Of a DNA stretch of 41,314 nucleotides, positions 8,080 to 14,703 are shown in pieces. The translations under genes and the position numbers were made by a program. Origin of the DNA: Synechococcus sp. 8F6 (GTDB lineage: Bacteria; Cyanobacteriota; Cyanobacteriia; PCC-6307; Cyanobiaceae); NCBI RefSeq assembly GCF_002252665.1, contig NZ_NQKZ01000017.1:1-41314 (forward strand), read 5' to 3'. How positions within the stretch are numbered: position 1 is the stretch's first letter; each line of letters opens with the position of its first letter. The notes beneath the pieces were generated by a model. That model saw only the letters and a program-made list of their open reading frames with translations. It ran no database searches and was not told the origin of the DNA.

Positions 8080-8242
8080 CTGATCTCCAGCCGCTCCGCC
8101 GCGGCCGAGAGGTCTCCCTCGAAGTCAAAACCACCGATCGCTAAGGCCGTTCTGTGACCGAAGTGATCAGTGACACCAACATCAACCTAGTGCTGGTGGA
8201 AGACGGCCAGGCCTTTGCTTATGGAAGCAGGCCCCAGTAGGA
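8080..8242 (+). pseudogene. Thermonuclease (SNase-like) remnant, C-terminal half with in-frame stop
   Basis: Reading the frame that passes through 8162 gives ADLQPLRRGREVSLEV, then KTTDR-stop-GRSVTEV and ISDTNINLVLVEDGQAFAY, ending at a stop at 8240. This is the SNase C-terminal core, in which the family normally reads TTDRYGR; the Tyr codon is TAA here (8141-8143). Nothing of the N-terminal half lies upstream, and the normal ending after AFAY is lost. It complements the N-terminal fragment at 2361-2640, 5.4 kb away on the same strand. Confidence 0.72.
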
Positions 8243-8247
8243 AGCTC

Positions 8248-8287
8248 CGCACAAGCCGGCGGACTCTGGGGTCCGCCGGCTCGTGCG
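8248..8287. repeat. Long hairpin, 17-bp stem
   Basis: Arms CGCACAAGCCGGCGGAC and GTCCGCCGGCTCGTGCG around the loop TCTGGG, with one mismatch. It lies 6 bases after the end of the thermonuclease fragment. No T-run follows on either strand, so it is not a standard Rho-independent terminator; it is more like a repeat-element or transposon-end structure. Confidence 0.7.
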
Positions 8288-8324
8288 CTCCAGGGCAAGG
8301 TTCAGCGGAGTTCTCGGCGACTAA

Positions 8325-8345
8325 CCGGCCAACGTGGTTGTCGCC
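8325..8345 (+). repeat. Dispersed repeat CCGGCCAAC-N4-TTGTCGCC, copy 1
   Basis: CCGGCCAAC at 8325-8333 and TTGTCGCC at 8338-8345, followed by a diverged second start (CCGATCA). The same two-block unit recurs at 8477-8519 and, inverted and in tandem, at 41235-41266. Confidence 0.6.
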
Positions 8346-8424
8346 TGGTGCCGATCAGAGGAACTTAGTGCTGGCAATGGCTCGGACTGATGGGTAGCTC
8401 AGTTTTCGTGTCGCCTCCAGCGTC

Positions 8425-8464
8425 ATCGCCCCCCGGTTGTCGCCGGCGACAACCGGGGGGCGAT
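8425..8464. repeat. Perfect 40-bp palindrome
   Basis: Left arm 8425-8444 (ATCGCCCCCCGGTTGTCGCC) is the exact reverse complement of right arm 8445-8464, with no spacer. The inner half of each arm contains TTGTCGCC, the second block of the dispersed repeat nearby, so the palindrome is an inverted junction of two such ends. It lies 62 bases upstream of the CPA2 antiporter start. Confidence 0.85.
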
Positions 8465-8476
8465 CAGTTCCCCTAA

Positions 8477-8519
8477 CCGGCCAACTTGATTGACGCCAAT
8501 CGGCCAAGGGGCTTGACGC
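8477..8519 (+). repeat. Dispersed repeat, copy 2 (tandem, slightly diverged)
   Basis: CCGGCCAAC (8477-8485), TTGACGCC (8490-8497), CGGCCAA (8501-8507) and TTGACGC (8513-8519): two tandem units of about 23 bases with T-to-A changes in the second block. It ends 7 bases before the antiporter ATG and so covers its promoter and ribosome-binding region. Confidence 0.6.
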
Positions 8520-8526
8520 GGGACAG

Positions 8527-9882
8527 ATGTTGTCGATCTCTCCGGTGTTGCTGGAGTTCAGTTCCCACCAGCTTGAAGTGGCGGAAACCCTGATTCAGGT
8601 GGGTCACTTTGTGGTGATCTTCATCGCCGCTCGGGCCATCGCCGAAGTGATGGTGCGGCTGCAGCTGCCCACCATCCTTGGGGAGTTGGTGGCTGGGGTG
8701 TTGATCGGGATCTCGGGCCTGCATCTGATCGTGCCGCCAGAAACCCAGGCCCAGCTCAGTGCCGGAGTTGCCGGCCTGCTGGCCTCCCTGGCTCAGATCA
8801 GTCCTGAGGCGGCGCGCGAGGTCTACAGCGAAACCTTCCCCAACCTGCAGGCGGTGTCACAGCTGGGGCTGTTTGCTCTGTTGTTTCTCACGGGCTTGGA
8901 GAGCGAGCTCGATGAGCTGGTGGCTGTGGGCGTTCAGGCCACCACGGTGGCTGTGGCTGGTGTGGTGCTGCCCTTTGCCCTGGGTACGGCTGGCCTCTAT
9001 TTCCTCTTTCATGTGCCGCTGATTCCAGCGGTGTTTGCTGGTGCCGCCATGACGGCCACCTCGATCGGCATCACCGCCAGCGTGTTTGGCGAGTTGAAGT
9101 GGCTCAAGAGGCGCGAGGGCCAGATCGTGATCGGTGCCGCTGTGCTCGACGACATCATCGGCATCGTGATCCTGGCGGTGGTGGTGGCGATCGTGGGCGG
9201 TGGCGCCTTCAGCCTGGGCCCGGTGTTGAAGTTGTGTCTGGCGGCGGTGGCATTTGTGGCGGTGGCCCTGGTGCTGAGCCGCAAGGCCGCACCCGCCTTC
9301 GACTGGGTGGTGGATCAGCTCAAGGCGCCCGGCGATGTGGCCGTGGCCAGCTTTTTGGTGCTCACCGTGTGCTGCTTTGCCGCCCAGGCCATTGGCTTGG
9401 AGGCGGCCCTGGGGGCCTTCGCCGCTGGCTTGATCCTGAGCGCCTCGAAGCACACCCACGACATCGATGCGGCGGTGAAGCCCCTGGTGGCCCTGTTTGC
9501 CACCGTGTTTTTTGTGCTGATTGGCACCGGCCTGGATCTTTCGGTGCTCAACCCCTTCGATCCGGCCAATCGGGAGGGCCTGATCGTGGCCGCGTTCCTG
9601 CTGGTGGTGGCCATGGCCGGCAAGGTGGCCGCCGGCTGGAGCTACCTCAGCACGGAACCCACCAACCGCCTGGTGGTGGGGCTGGGCATGATGCCCCGCG
9701 GCGAAGTGGGCTTGATTTTTCTGGGCCTTGGCAGCCAGGCCGGCATCCTCACCCCCGCCCTGGAGGCCGCCATCCTGCTGATGGTGATTGGCACCACTTT
9801 CTTGGCGCCGATCCTGCTGCGGATTGTGATTCCCAGCGAGCCTGGCGAGGGCGGAAGTCTCCAGTCAGAGCAGCCAGCCTGA
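8527..9882 (+). CDS. CPA2 family Na+(K+)/H+ antiporter
   Basis: 451 residues with about 12 membrane helices. The early part reads LQLPTILGELVAGVLIGISG, typical of KefB/NapA-type proteins, and LFLTGLESELDEL follows. The transport core carries AVLDDIIGIVILAVVVA with the adjacent acidic pair D208-D209, the arrangement of electrogenic CPA2 antiporters such as NapA. AALGAFAAGLILSASK and a later MPRGEVGLIFLGLGSQAG are also family signatures. Synechocystis NhaS3 is a likely functional relative, but orthology cannot be proven here. The start is an ATG immediately after the dispersed repeat, so its expression signals may be borrowed from that element. Confidence 0.9.
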   Translation: MLSISPVLLEFSSHQLEVAETLIQVGHFVVIFIAARAIAEVMVRLQLPTILGELVAGVLIGISGLHLIVPPETQAQLSAGVAGLLASLAQISPEAAREVYSETFPNLQAVSQLGLFALLFLTGLESELDELVAVGVQATTVAVAGVVLPFALGTAGLYFLFHVPLIPAVFAGAAMTATSIGITASVFGELKWLKRREGQIVIGAAVLDDIIGIVILAVVVAIVGGGAFSLGPVLKLCLAAVAFVAVALVLSRKAAPAFDWVVDQLKAPGDVAVASFLVLTVCCFAAQAIGLEAALGAFAAGLILSASKHTHDIDAAVKPLVALFATVFFVLIGTGLDLSVLNPFDPANREGLIVAAFLLVVAMAGKVAAGWSYLSTEPTNRLVVGLGMMPRGEVGLIFLGLGSQAGILTPALEAAILLMVIGTTFLAPILLRIVIPSEPGEGGSLQSEQPA

Positions 9883-10137
9883 CCCTGTGCCCCTGACACC
9901 CCCCCGCATGCGCTCGATTCGGAGCGCAGGTGTGGCGTTGGCGCGGAGTCATGGCACCCTTAGGCCTCGCCTTCCCTGTCGCTCGTGCGGCACGGCCACA
10001 GAGCTAACCGCTGCAGACATCTGGGGCTGCGTCGCCTGGGGCGATCAGACGAAGCGCATCAGATGGCGCGGCCCCGCCGCGATGGACTCTCGGCCGCTGA
10101 TCCGGGTCATGGCCCGTGGTGCAATCCCTGAGAGCAA
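9883..10137. other. Intergenic, no gene supported
   Basis: A 105-codon plus-strand frame spans most of this stretch (9887-10204), with a CRSC pair and a Trp-rich middle. It has no recognisable fold, begins within the antiporter's stop region and overlaps the better-supported small minus-strand gene at 10138. I see no RNA gene or terminator. Confidence 0.4.
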
Positions 10138-10296
10138 TCAGCCGACGCTGCCGTGCCCGGGAGCCCACTGGTGGATCAGTTGTTCGAGGCGCACGAGCTG
10201 GTAGCGGGTCTGCTCGTTGGGCTGCTCGGAGTAGGCGCTGCGCAGGCTGTTGAGTTCAGCGTCGAGAGAGAGCAACACGGGATGGTTGTCGTTCAC
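10138..10296 (-). CDS. Small hypothetical protein, 52 aa
   Basis: GTG at 10296 with an AGGGA ribosome-binding site about 8 bases before it; stop TGA at 10138-10140. The product is acidic and helical: NDNHPVLLSLDAELNSLRSA, then QPNEQTRYQLVRLEQLIHQW. Such regular heptad-like composition over the whole frame, with no low-complexity shadow signature, supports a real gene. No family recognised; too short to be called by length alone. Confidence 0.6.
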   Translation of the reverse strand: MNDNHPVLLSLDAELNSLRSAYSEQPNEQTRYQLVRLEQLIHQWAPGHGSVG

Positions 10297-10371
10297 GGAC
10301 TGGTCCCTAAACCAATTGCCTAAATCTTAAGCCTTCCTTTAGCGGCGGGCTTGTGAAACCGCTGTATGTGC

Positions 10372-10749
10372 TCAGCCGCTGACGCCGGAGGCGTGGGGAA
10401 GGGGTCCGTTTTGGTCGGAGCGGAAGCTGAGGGGCATGGCCTGAGCGTGCTGCTGAAGCAGCTCCAGCAGCCGCTCAAACACCTTGCGGGTGTGGGGAGC
10501 GGTGGCGCCCATCGCTTCGCGGCTGAGCAGCACCAGCTCCAGCTCCTTGCCGTCGGCTTTCGATTGCACATCGGCAAACAGCTGCATTCGCTGGCTTTCG
10601 CCGCCTCCGCGGATCATGGCGCTGAGGTGGGCCGGGGTGCGGTGCTCGATCTCGGCATTCAGGGCCTCAAGCACCGGATGGAGGGCCCCAAGCATCGCCT
10701 CTGGCGCCATGGCAGGGCTGGGTTTGAGCACCACCAGAAAACGGGCCAC
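10372..10749 (-). CDS. Hypothetical protein, 125 aa
   Basis: GTG at 10749 is chosen because AGGGAG lies 5 bases before it and the sequence upstream in the same frame turns into low-complexity shadow of the next gene. Pattern: ARFLVVLKPSPAMAPEAM, then FADVQSKADGKELELVLLSR and KVFERLLELLQQHAQAMPLS. A mixed alpha/beta soluble domain, not recognised. It follows the DCC-type oxidoreductase gene by 23 bases on the same strand, so the two probably form an operon. Confidence 0.7.
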   Translation of the reverse strand: MARFLVVLKPSPAMAPEAMLGALHPVLEALNAEIEHRTPAHLSAMIRGGGESQRMQLFADVQSKADGKELELVLLSREAMGATAPHTRKVFERLLELLQQHAQAMPLSFRSDQNGPLPHASGVSG

Positions 10750-10772
10750 AACCACTCCCTTTGTAGTGAACG

Positions 10773-11222
10773 CTACTTGTTGCGACCGGCGCCAACGGCT
10801 TGGTCGGGGTCGAGCGGTAGGCCCTTGATAGCGAGGGCCAACCGCCGCGCCAGCAGCAGCAGTGGATAGGTGCGGCGGGCCCGCTGCGGCGTTGCCAGCA
10901 GGGGACCCAGCAGCTGGAGCAGGGAGGTGCTGGGGTGCAGCCGGCTGCAGATCCACTGAATCGCTTCAGCGCCGTGCAGCACCCGCCCTTCAGCGAGCAC
11001 CACCGCTCCCTGGCTCAGGTCCCAGCCCTGCTGACGCAGTTGCCGGCGCAGAGCGTGGTCGCTGCGCCCATCCCGGATCGTCAGCCCCGCGATGCCACTG
11101 CGCAGTTCGCTCAGTTCGGCGAAGTGGCGGCAGAAGGGGCAGCCGCCGTCAAACACCAGCACCGGTTGCTCTGATGCCAGTTGCACAGATGCCGTTTGCA
11201 GAGACGCCGGGTGGTCAGCCAT
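10773..11222 (-). CDS. DCC family thiol-disulfide oxidoreductase (DUF393)
   Basis: 149 residues. The defining motif is VLVFDGGCPFCR (21-32): Asp25 with the C28-x2-C31 pair, the DxxCxxC start of the DCC/DUF393 family, which is thioredoxin-like. The rest (GAEAIQWICSRLHPSTSLLQ) also fits the family. No signal peptide, so cytoplasmic. It diverges from the renalase-like flavoprotein gene, 59 bases away, which suggests shared regulation of two redox proteins. Confidence 0.87.
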   Translation of the reverse strand: MADHPASLQTASVQLASEQPVLVFDGGCPFCRHFAELSELRSGIAGLTIRDGRSDHALRRQLRQQGWDLSQGAVVLAEGRVLHGAEAIQWICSRLHPSTSLLQLLGPLLATPQRARRTYPLLLLARRLALAIKGLPLDPDQAVGAGRNK

Positions 11223-11281
11223 CGGCTGCAGTCTTGGGGATCGCTGTCATCCTGAAGGCAACGCAGGCTTCGTTGGTGTCG

Positions 11282-12472
11282 ATGCCCCGATCGGGCCCTG
11301 AATCCATTGCTGTCATCGGTGCCGGGGTTGCGGGCTGTGCGTTGGCAGCCCAGCTGCGGCGGCTGGGCCATCGCGGCTCAGTGAGCCTCTGGGAGACCGG
11401 TCGCGGGCCCGGCGGGCGGGCCAGCACCCGTCGTTCCCGCCACGATGCCGCGCTGCGCATCGACCACGGTGCGCCGCTGCTCAACATCACTGGAGAGACC
11501 GATCCGCTGTTGCTCCAGCCCCTGCTGGCCGGCGGTTGGCTTGAGCCCTGGTCGGGGGTGATCGCCCAGTTGCAGGGGGAATCAACCCTCAAGTTGGGTC
11601 AGGCCGATGCCCTGGGGCTGGGACAGCTCTACCGGGGGGCCGGTGGCATGGATCATCTGGGCCAGGGTTTGCTCCACCTCGCCGGCGAGAACGTCGATGC
11701 CCACTACGGCACCCTCGTGCGCCACCTCAGCATCGAGGACGGTGTCTGGCAGTTGTGGGGCCGCGAGCGGGAGCTGCTGGGCCAGGCCCACTGGCTGGTG
11801 CTGAGCAGCACCTTGCTGGCCCACCCCCGCAGCCGCATGATCTTCGGCTGGGATGACGTGCCCCTGAAGCAGGCGGTGGCCCCGCTGGCGGATCTGCAGC
11901 TCGACCACGCCCTCACCTTGATCGCCGGCATCCGCACCGAGGCCCGCAGCAACCTGCTGGTGATGTTGGATGCCGTGGCAGCAGGCCCCTGGCGGGCTTT
12001 GCCTTTCGGCCTGCTCCATTTGGACGCGGCGGCCCAGCAGCACTGGGGGCTGCAGCGGATCACCGTTCAGCCCCTGGCTGACGGACGCTGTGCCGTGGTG
12101 GCCCATTCCACCCATGCCTTTGCCGCCGACCACCTTGATGTGTACGGCACCCATTCCGCCGTGGCCCGCATGCTGAAGTTGCCCCCGGATGAAGGCCGCG
12201 AAGACATCGTGGTGGCGGCCCTCACCACCGCCTTGGAGCAGGTGATGGGCCTCTGGTTGCCTCGGCTTGATTTGGGCCAAACCGACCGCCAGCTGATGCG
12301 CTGGGGTGCCGCCTTCCCCCTGGCGCCGGGGCTGCCCTCAGAGCTGATGTTCTGCCCCCGCAGCCGGGTGGGCTTCTGCGGCGACTTCATCGCCGGTGTC
12401 GGTTTTGGGCGCATCGAAGGGGCCCTGCGCAGCGGTGAGCTGCTGGCCCATGAGCTGTTGGCCTTCACTTGA
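11282..12472 (+). CDS. Renalase-like FAD-dependent oxidoreductase
   Basis: 396 residues from ATG 11282; the open frame reaches back to 10862, but that part is antisense to the neighbouring gene. The Rossmann dinucleotide-binding motif IAVIGAGVAGCALAAQL (GxGxxG 13-18) is followed by WETGRGPGGRASTRRS, the second FAD-contact region seen in renalase-like proteins (GGR-x-S-T-R). The C-terminus, FCGDFIAGVGFGRIEGALRS, is the last flavin-binding segment with Gly-Asp contacting ribityl. Substrate unknown; enzymes of this group include NADH-isomer oxidases and carotenoid- or quinone-acting oxidases. Confidence 0.83.
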   Translation: MPRSGPESIAVIGAGVAGCALAAQLRRLGHRGSVSLWETGRGPGGRASTRRSRHDAALRIDHGAPLLNITGETDPLLLQPLLAGGWLEPWSGVIAQLQGESTLKLGQADALGLGQLYRGAGGMDHLGQGLLHLAGENVDAHYGTLVRHLSIEDGVWQLWGRERELLGQAHWLVLSSTLLAHPRSRMIFGWDDVPLKQAVAPLADLQLDHALTLIAGIRTEARSNLLVMLDAVAAGPWRALPFGLLHLDAAAQQHWGLQRITVQPLADGRCAVVAHSTHAFAADHLDVYGTHSAVARMLKLPPDEGREDIVVAALTTALEQVMGLWLPRLDLGQTDRQLMRWGAAFPLAPGLPSELMFCPRSRVGFCGDFIAGVGFGRIEGALRSGELLAHELLAFT

Positions 12473-12490
12473 GCGGGGCTGTTTGATGGC

Positions 12491-12526
12491 GACGGCTGTT
12501 TCATTTCAGACGGCTGTTTCATTTCA
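12491..12526 (+). repeat. Two tandem 18-bp direct repeats
   Basis: GACGGCTGTTTCATTTCA occurs at 12491-12508 and again at 12509-12526 with no change. A degenerate third start (GGGGCTGTTTGATGG) precedes them. They lie between the flavoprotein stop and the AraC-type gene and could be activator-binding half-sites for it. Confidence 0.8.
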
Positions 12527-12637
12527 ATTGATGCAGCGTTGCGACAGTTCCCCCGGACGGTGACCGATGTGATTGCCGCGTCTGGTCCGGGGGGGTTATT
12601 AGTTGGAGCAGAGACGTCCTTTGCGTCTTGGAGTGCC

Positions 12638-13090
12638 ATGCGGCCGGTTCCCCCACCCACTGCCGCCTGTTCCGACCGGCATGCTCTGCCCCGGCGGTGG
12701 CGGCAATTGCCTGTGGCTCCCGCGCAGCAGCTGGATGTGGTCAACCAGGCAGCCCGCTATTTCGCCCATCACTTTTCTGAAAACATCGAACTCGAGGTGA
12801 TGGCCAGCTCGATCGGGGTGAGTGCCGAGTGGCTTGATCTCTGTTTTGACCACTGCCGAGGCAAGACACCGTTTCAGGCGTTGCAGCACTTTCGCCTCAG
12901 CCGCCTGTTTGAGGGCATTGCCGAACATCCCCAATCCACCCTCCAACAGCAGGTGCATCGCTGCGGTCTGGCTTCGGTGATGGCGGCCAACCGGCTGTTT
13001 GAGGAGTTGTTTGGTATTGGTCTGGCCCCCTTCCGCCGGGTCTGCCGTCGTGCGGCCGCCGATCGGCTGCTGCTCCATCGCTGCCCCTGA
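12638..13090 (+). CDS. AraC-type HTH protein without sensor domain
   Basis: 150 residues from ATG 12638 (GGAG 7 bases before it); a TTG start at 12539 is possible. After about 35 unstructured residues comes a degenerate AraC double helix-turn-helix: AARYFAHHFSENIELEVMAS, SIGVSAEWLDLCFDHCRGKT, and a second HTH with CGLASVMAANRLFEELFGIG and P-F-R-R. The usual N-terminal ligand-binding domain is absent. The GT2 gene follows 4 bases later on the same strand, so the regulator probably controls that operon, possibly through the 18-bp repeats upstream. Confidence 0.7.
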   Translation: MRPVPPPTAACSDRHALPRRWRQLPVAPAQQLDVVNQAARYFAHHFSENIELEVMASSIGVSAEWLDLCFDHCRGKTPFQALQHFRLSRLFEGIAEHPQSTLQQQVHRCGLASVMAANRLFEELFGIGLAPFRRVCRRAAADRLLLHRCP

Positions 13091-13094
13091 CCTC

Positions 13095-14300
13095 GTGAGT
13101 GGCCTCTTGAGTGCTCTGGCCCTGGTGTCGTGCCTGGGGCTGGGGGTGATGCTGGCGTTGTTGGAGCGCACCTTCCGCACGGCGCCGGTGCTGCAAGCGG
13201 CTCCTGCCGGCGCTGGCGGCTTGGAAGCCCCCCTGTCTGGCCAAAAGCCCACCTCCTGCACCGTGGTGGTGCCGGCCTACAACGAGGCCGACAACATCGG
13301 CGACTGCGTCACGGCGATCCTCGCCAGTGAGGACCCATGCCCGCGCTGGTCGTTGCTGGTGGTGGATGACGACTCCAGCGATGCCACCGCTGAGCTGGCC
13401 CGGGCCGCGGCGGCGGGAAATCCCGGCTTTGTCCTGCTGCAGGCCGGCGCCCGGCCGGCCGGTGAGCGCTGGGTGGGCAAAAACTGGGCCTGTCACCGGG
13501 CCAGTGAGCAGCTCGACAGCGATTGGGTGGTGTTCATCGATGCCGACGTGCGGGTGGAGCCCGGGGCCCTGCGGGCTGCCCTGGCGGATGCGCAGGCCCA
13601 TGGGGCCGACCTGCTCACCCTGGCGCCGCGCCTGCGCTGCGGTTGCTTGGCGGAGTGGCTGGTGCAGCCGATCATCGCCAGCCTGCTGGGCCTGGGCTTC
13701 CCGATCGCGCGGGCCAACGATCCTGCCGATCCCCTGGCTTTTGCGGCGGGGCCGTTTCTGCTCTTCTGCACCCAGGCTTACCGCGCCGTGGGTGGCCATG
13801 CCGCCGTGGCTGGCGAGGTGGTGGAAGACCTTGCCCTGGCGCGGGCGATCAAGGGTCAGGGGTTCCGGCTGCGCTACCTGCTGGGCCTCGATTGGCTGAC
13901 CCTGCGGATGTACGGGGATTTCGCCAGTCTGTGGGAGGGCTGGACCAAAAACTGGCTGCTGGGCCTCGACCGCGACGTGCTCAAGGCGCTGGGGGCCGGC
14001 GCCGTTGTGGTGCAGCTTTACGCCATTCCCTGGCTGCTGCTGCCCCCAGCCCTGTGGCTGGTCTGGCAGGGCCCTGCTCCACTGGCGCTCCTGCCGCTGG
14101 TGCTGGCGTTGCTGGGCATTGCCCTGCAGCTGGCGATCCGGCTGTGGACCCGCCGTCGCTTCGCGACCCCGCTCGACTGGTGGTGGCTGGCCGGCTTGGG
14201 CGGGCTGGTGATCGGCGCCATCGCTCCGGTGTCAGTGATCAAGACCCTCAGCGGCCGGGGCTGGACCTGGCGGGGGCGCTCCTTGCAGAGCCCGGGTTAG
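13095..14300 (+). CDS. GT2 family glycosyltransferase, membrane-bound
   Basis: 401 residues from GTG 13095. An N-terminal membrane helix (1-24) is followed by a GT-A domain: VVPAYNEADNIGD (58-70), LLVVDDDSSDATAELA, the metal-binding DAD in VVFIDADVRVEP (about 150), and VVEDLALARAIKGQG with the catalytic E-D. WVGKNWACHRAS matches the W-x-G-K-x-W-A segment found in carotenoid glycosyltransferases of the CrtQ/CruC type and in HpnB-like proteins. Three to four C-terminal membrane helices. Likely product: a glycosylated lipid or carotenoid. A related enzyme lies on the opposite strand at 15866-16987. Confidence 0.83.
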   Translation: MSGLLSALALVSCLGLGVMLALLERTFRTAPVLQAAPAGAGGLEAPLSGQKPTSCTVVVPAYNEADNIGDCVTAILASEDPCPRWSLLVVDDDSSDATAELARAAAAGNPGFVLLQAGARPAGERWVGKNWACHRASEQLDSDWVVFIDADVRVEPGALRAALADAQAHGADLLTLAPRLRCGCLAEWLVQPIIASLLGLGFPIARANDPADPLAFAAGPFLLFCTQAYRAVGGHAAVAGEVVEDLALARAIKGQGFRLRYLLGLDWLTLRMYGDFASLWEGWTKNWLLGLDRDVLKALGAGAVVVQLYAIPWLLLPPALWLVWQGPAPLALLPLVLALLGIALQLAIRLWTRRRFATPLDWWWLAGLGGLVIGAIAPVSVIKTLSGRGWTWRGRSLQSPG

Positions 14301-14343
14301 GGCCATACGTTGAGGGCACAGCGCCATCGGGGTTGCCCCAGGG

Positions 14344-14637
14344 ATGCAGAGCCCATTTGGCGATTGGTTGCCCGAGGTGGTGGTGTTCCACCCCACCCGC
14401 TTTGAGGAGGCGCAGTGGATCGTGCACCACGTGCGCGAGCGCAAGACCGTGGTGGTGCATGCCGGGGCGATGGAGCGCAGCGAGGCCCAGCGCTTGATCG
14501 ACTTTGTGGCCGGGGGGGTGAGCGCCATCGATGGTCAGGCCGAATGCCTCGATCCGCTCACCTTCATCTTTGTGCCAGAGATCGTGGCCCTGCGTCGCGA
14601 TCCTGGCGGCCCCGATCCTGAGCGCAACCTGCGCTGA
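14344..14637 (+). CDS. SepF-domain protein (short)
   Basis: 97 residues covering the SepF/DUF552 domain alone: EVVVFHPTRFEEAQWIVHHV, RERKTVVVHAGAMERSEAQR and DFVAGGVSAIDGQAE, ending in FIFVPEIVAL. Bacterial SepF polymerises and anchors FtsZ to the membrane through an N-terminal amphipathic helix; that helix and the linker are missing here. Ordinary cyanobacterial SepF is about twice as long, so this is probably a paralog or a soluble variant. It sits 43 bases after the GT2 gene and 66 before the desaturase. Confidence 0.78.
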   Translation: MQSPFGDWLPEVVVFHPTRFEEAQWIVHHVRERKTVVVHAGAMERSEAQRLIDFVAGGVSAIDGQAECLDPLTFIFVPEIVALRRDPGGPDPERNLR

Positions 14638-14703
14638 GCAAGTTCCGGTGCCGCAGGCTGCAGCGTTCTGCCTCCTAGGCTTAGCGATTGCTCAGGAGAG
14701 GGC

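Larger units (their letters stand above)
7525..8526. other. Decayed 1-kb segment without an intact gene
   Basis: No convincing full-length gene on either strand. It holds, in order: unassignable sequence (7525-7850), a broken small gene (7851-8058), the C-terminal half of a thermonuclease with an internal stop (about 8080-8240), a 17-bp-stem hairpin, two copies of a dispersed repeat and a 40-bp perfect palindrome. Longer frames in 7600-7850 are low-complexity or contain stops. The segment looks like a site of repeated insertion and decay. Confidence 0.65.

Noticed and set aside
8007-8180. Minus-strand frame reading like a helical C-terminus ending EGGH
   Set aside because: It has no start codon after an upstream stop and lies antisense to the recognisable thermonuclease fragment, so it is a shadow.
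9887-10204. 105-codon plus-strand frame with a CRSC motif
   Set aside because: No family likeness, starts at the antiporter stop, overlaps a better-supported small minus-strand gene, and composition is like a shadow.
10862-11281. N-terminal extension of the renalase-like gene
   Set aside because: The extension is antisense to the DUF393 gene and Arg/Pro-rich; the Rossmann fold starts right after the ATG at 11282.
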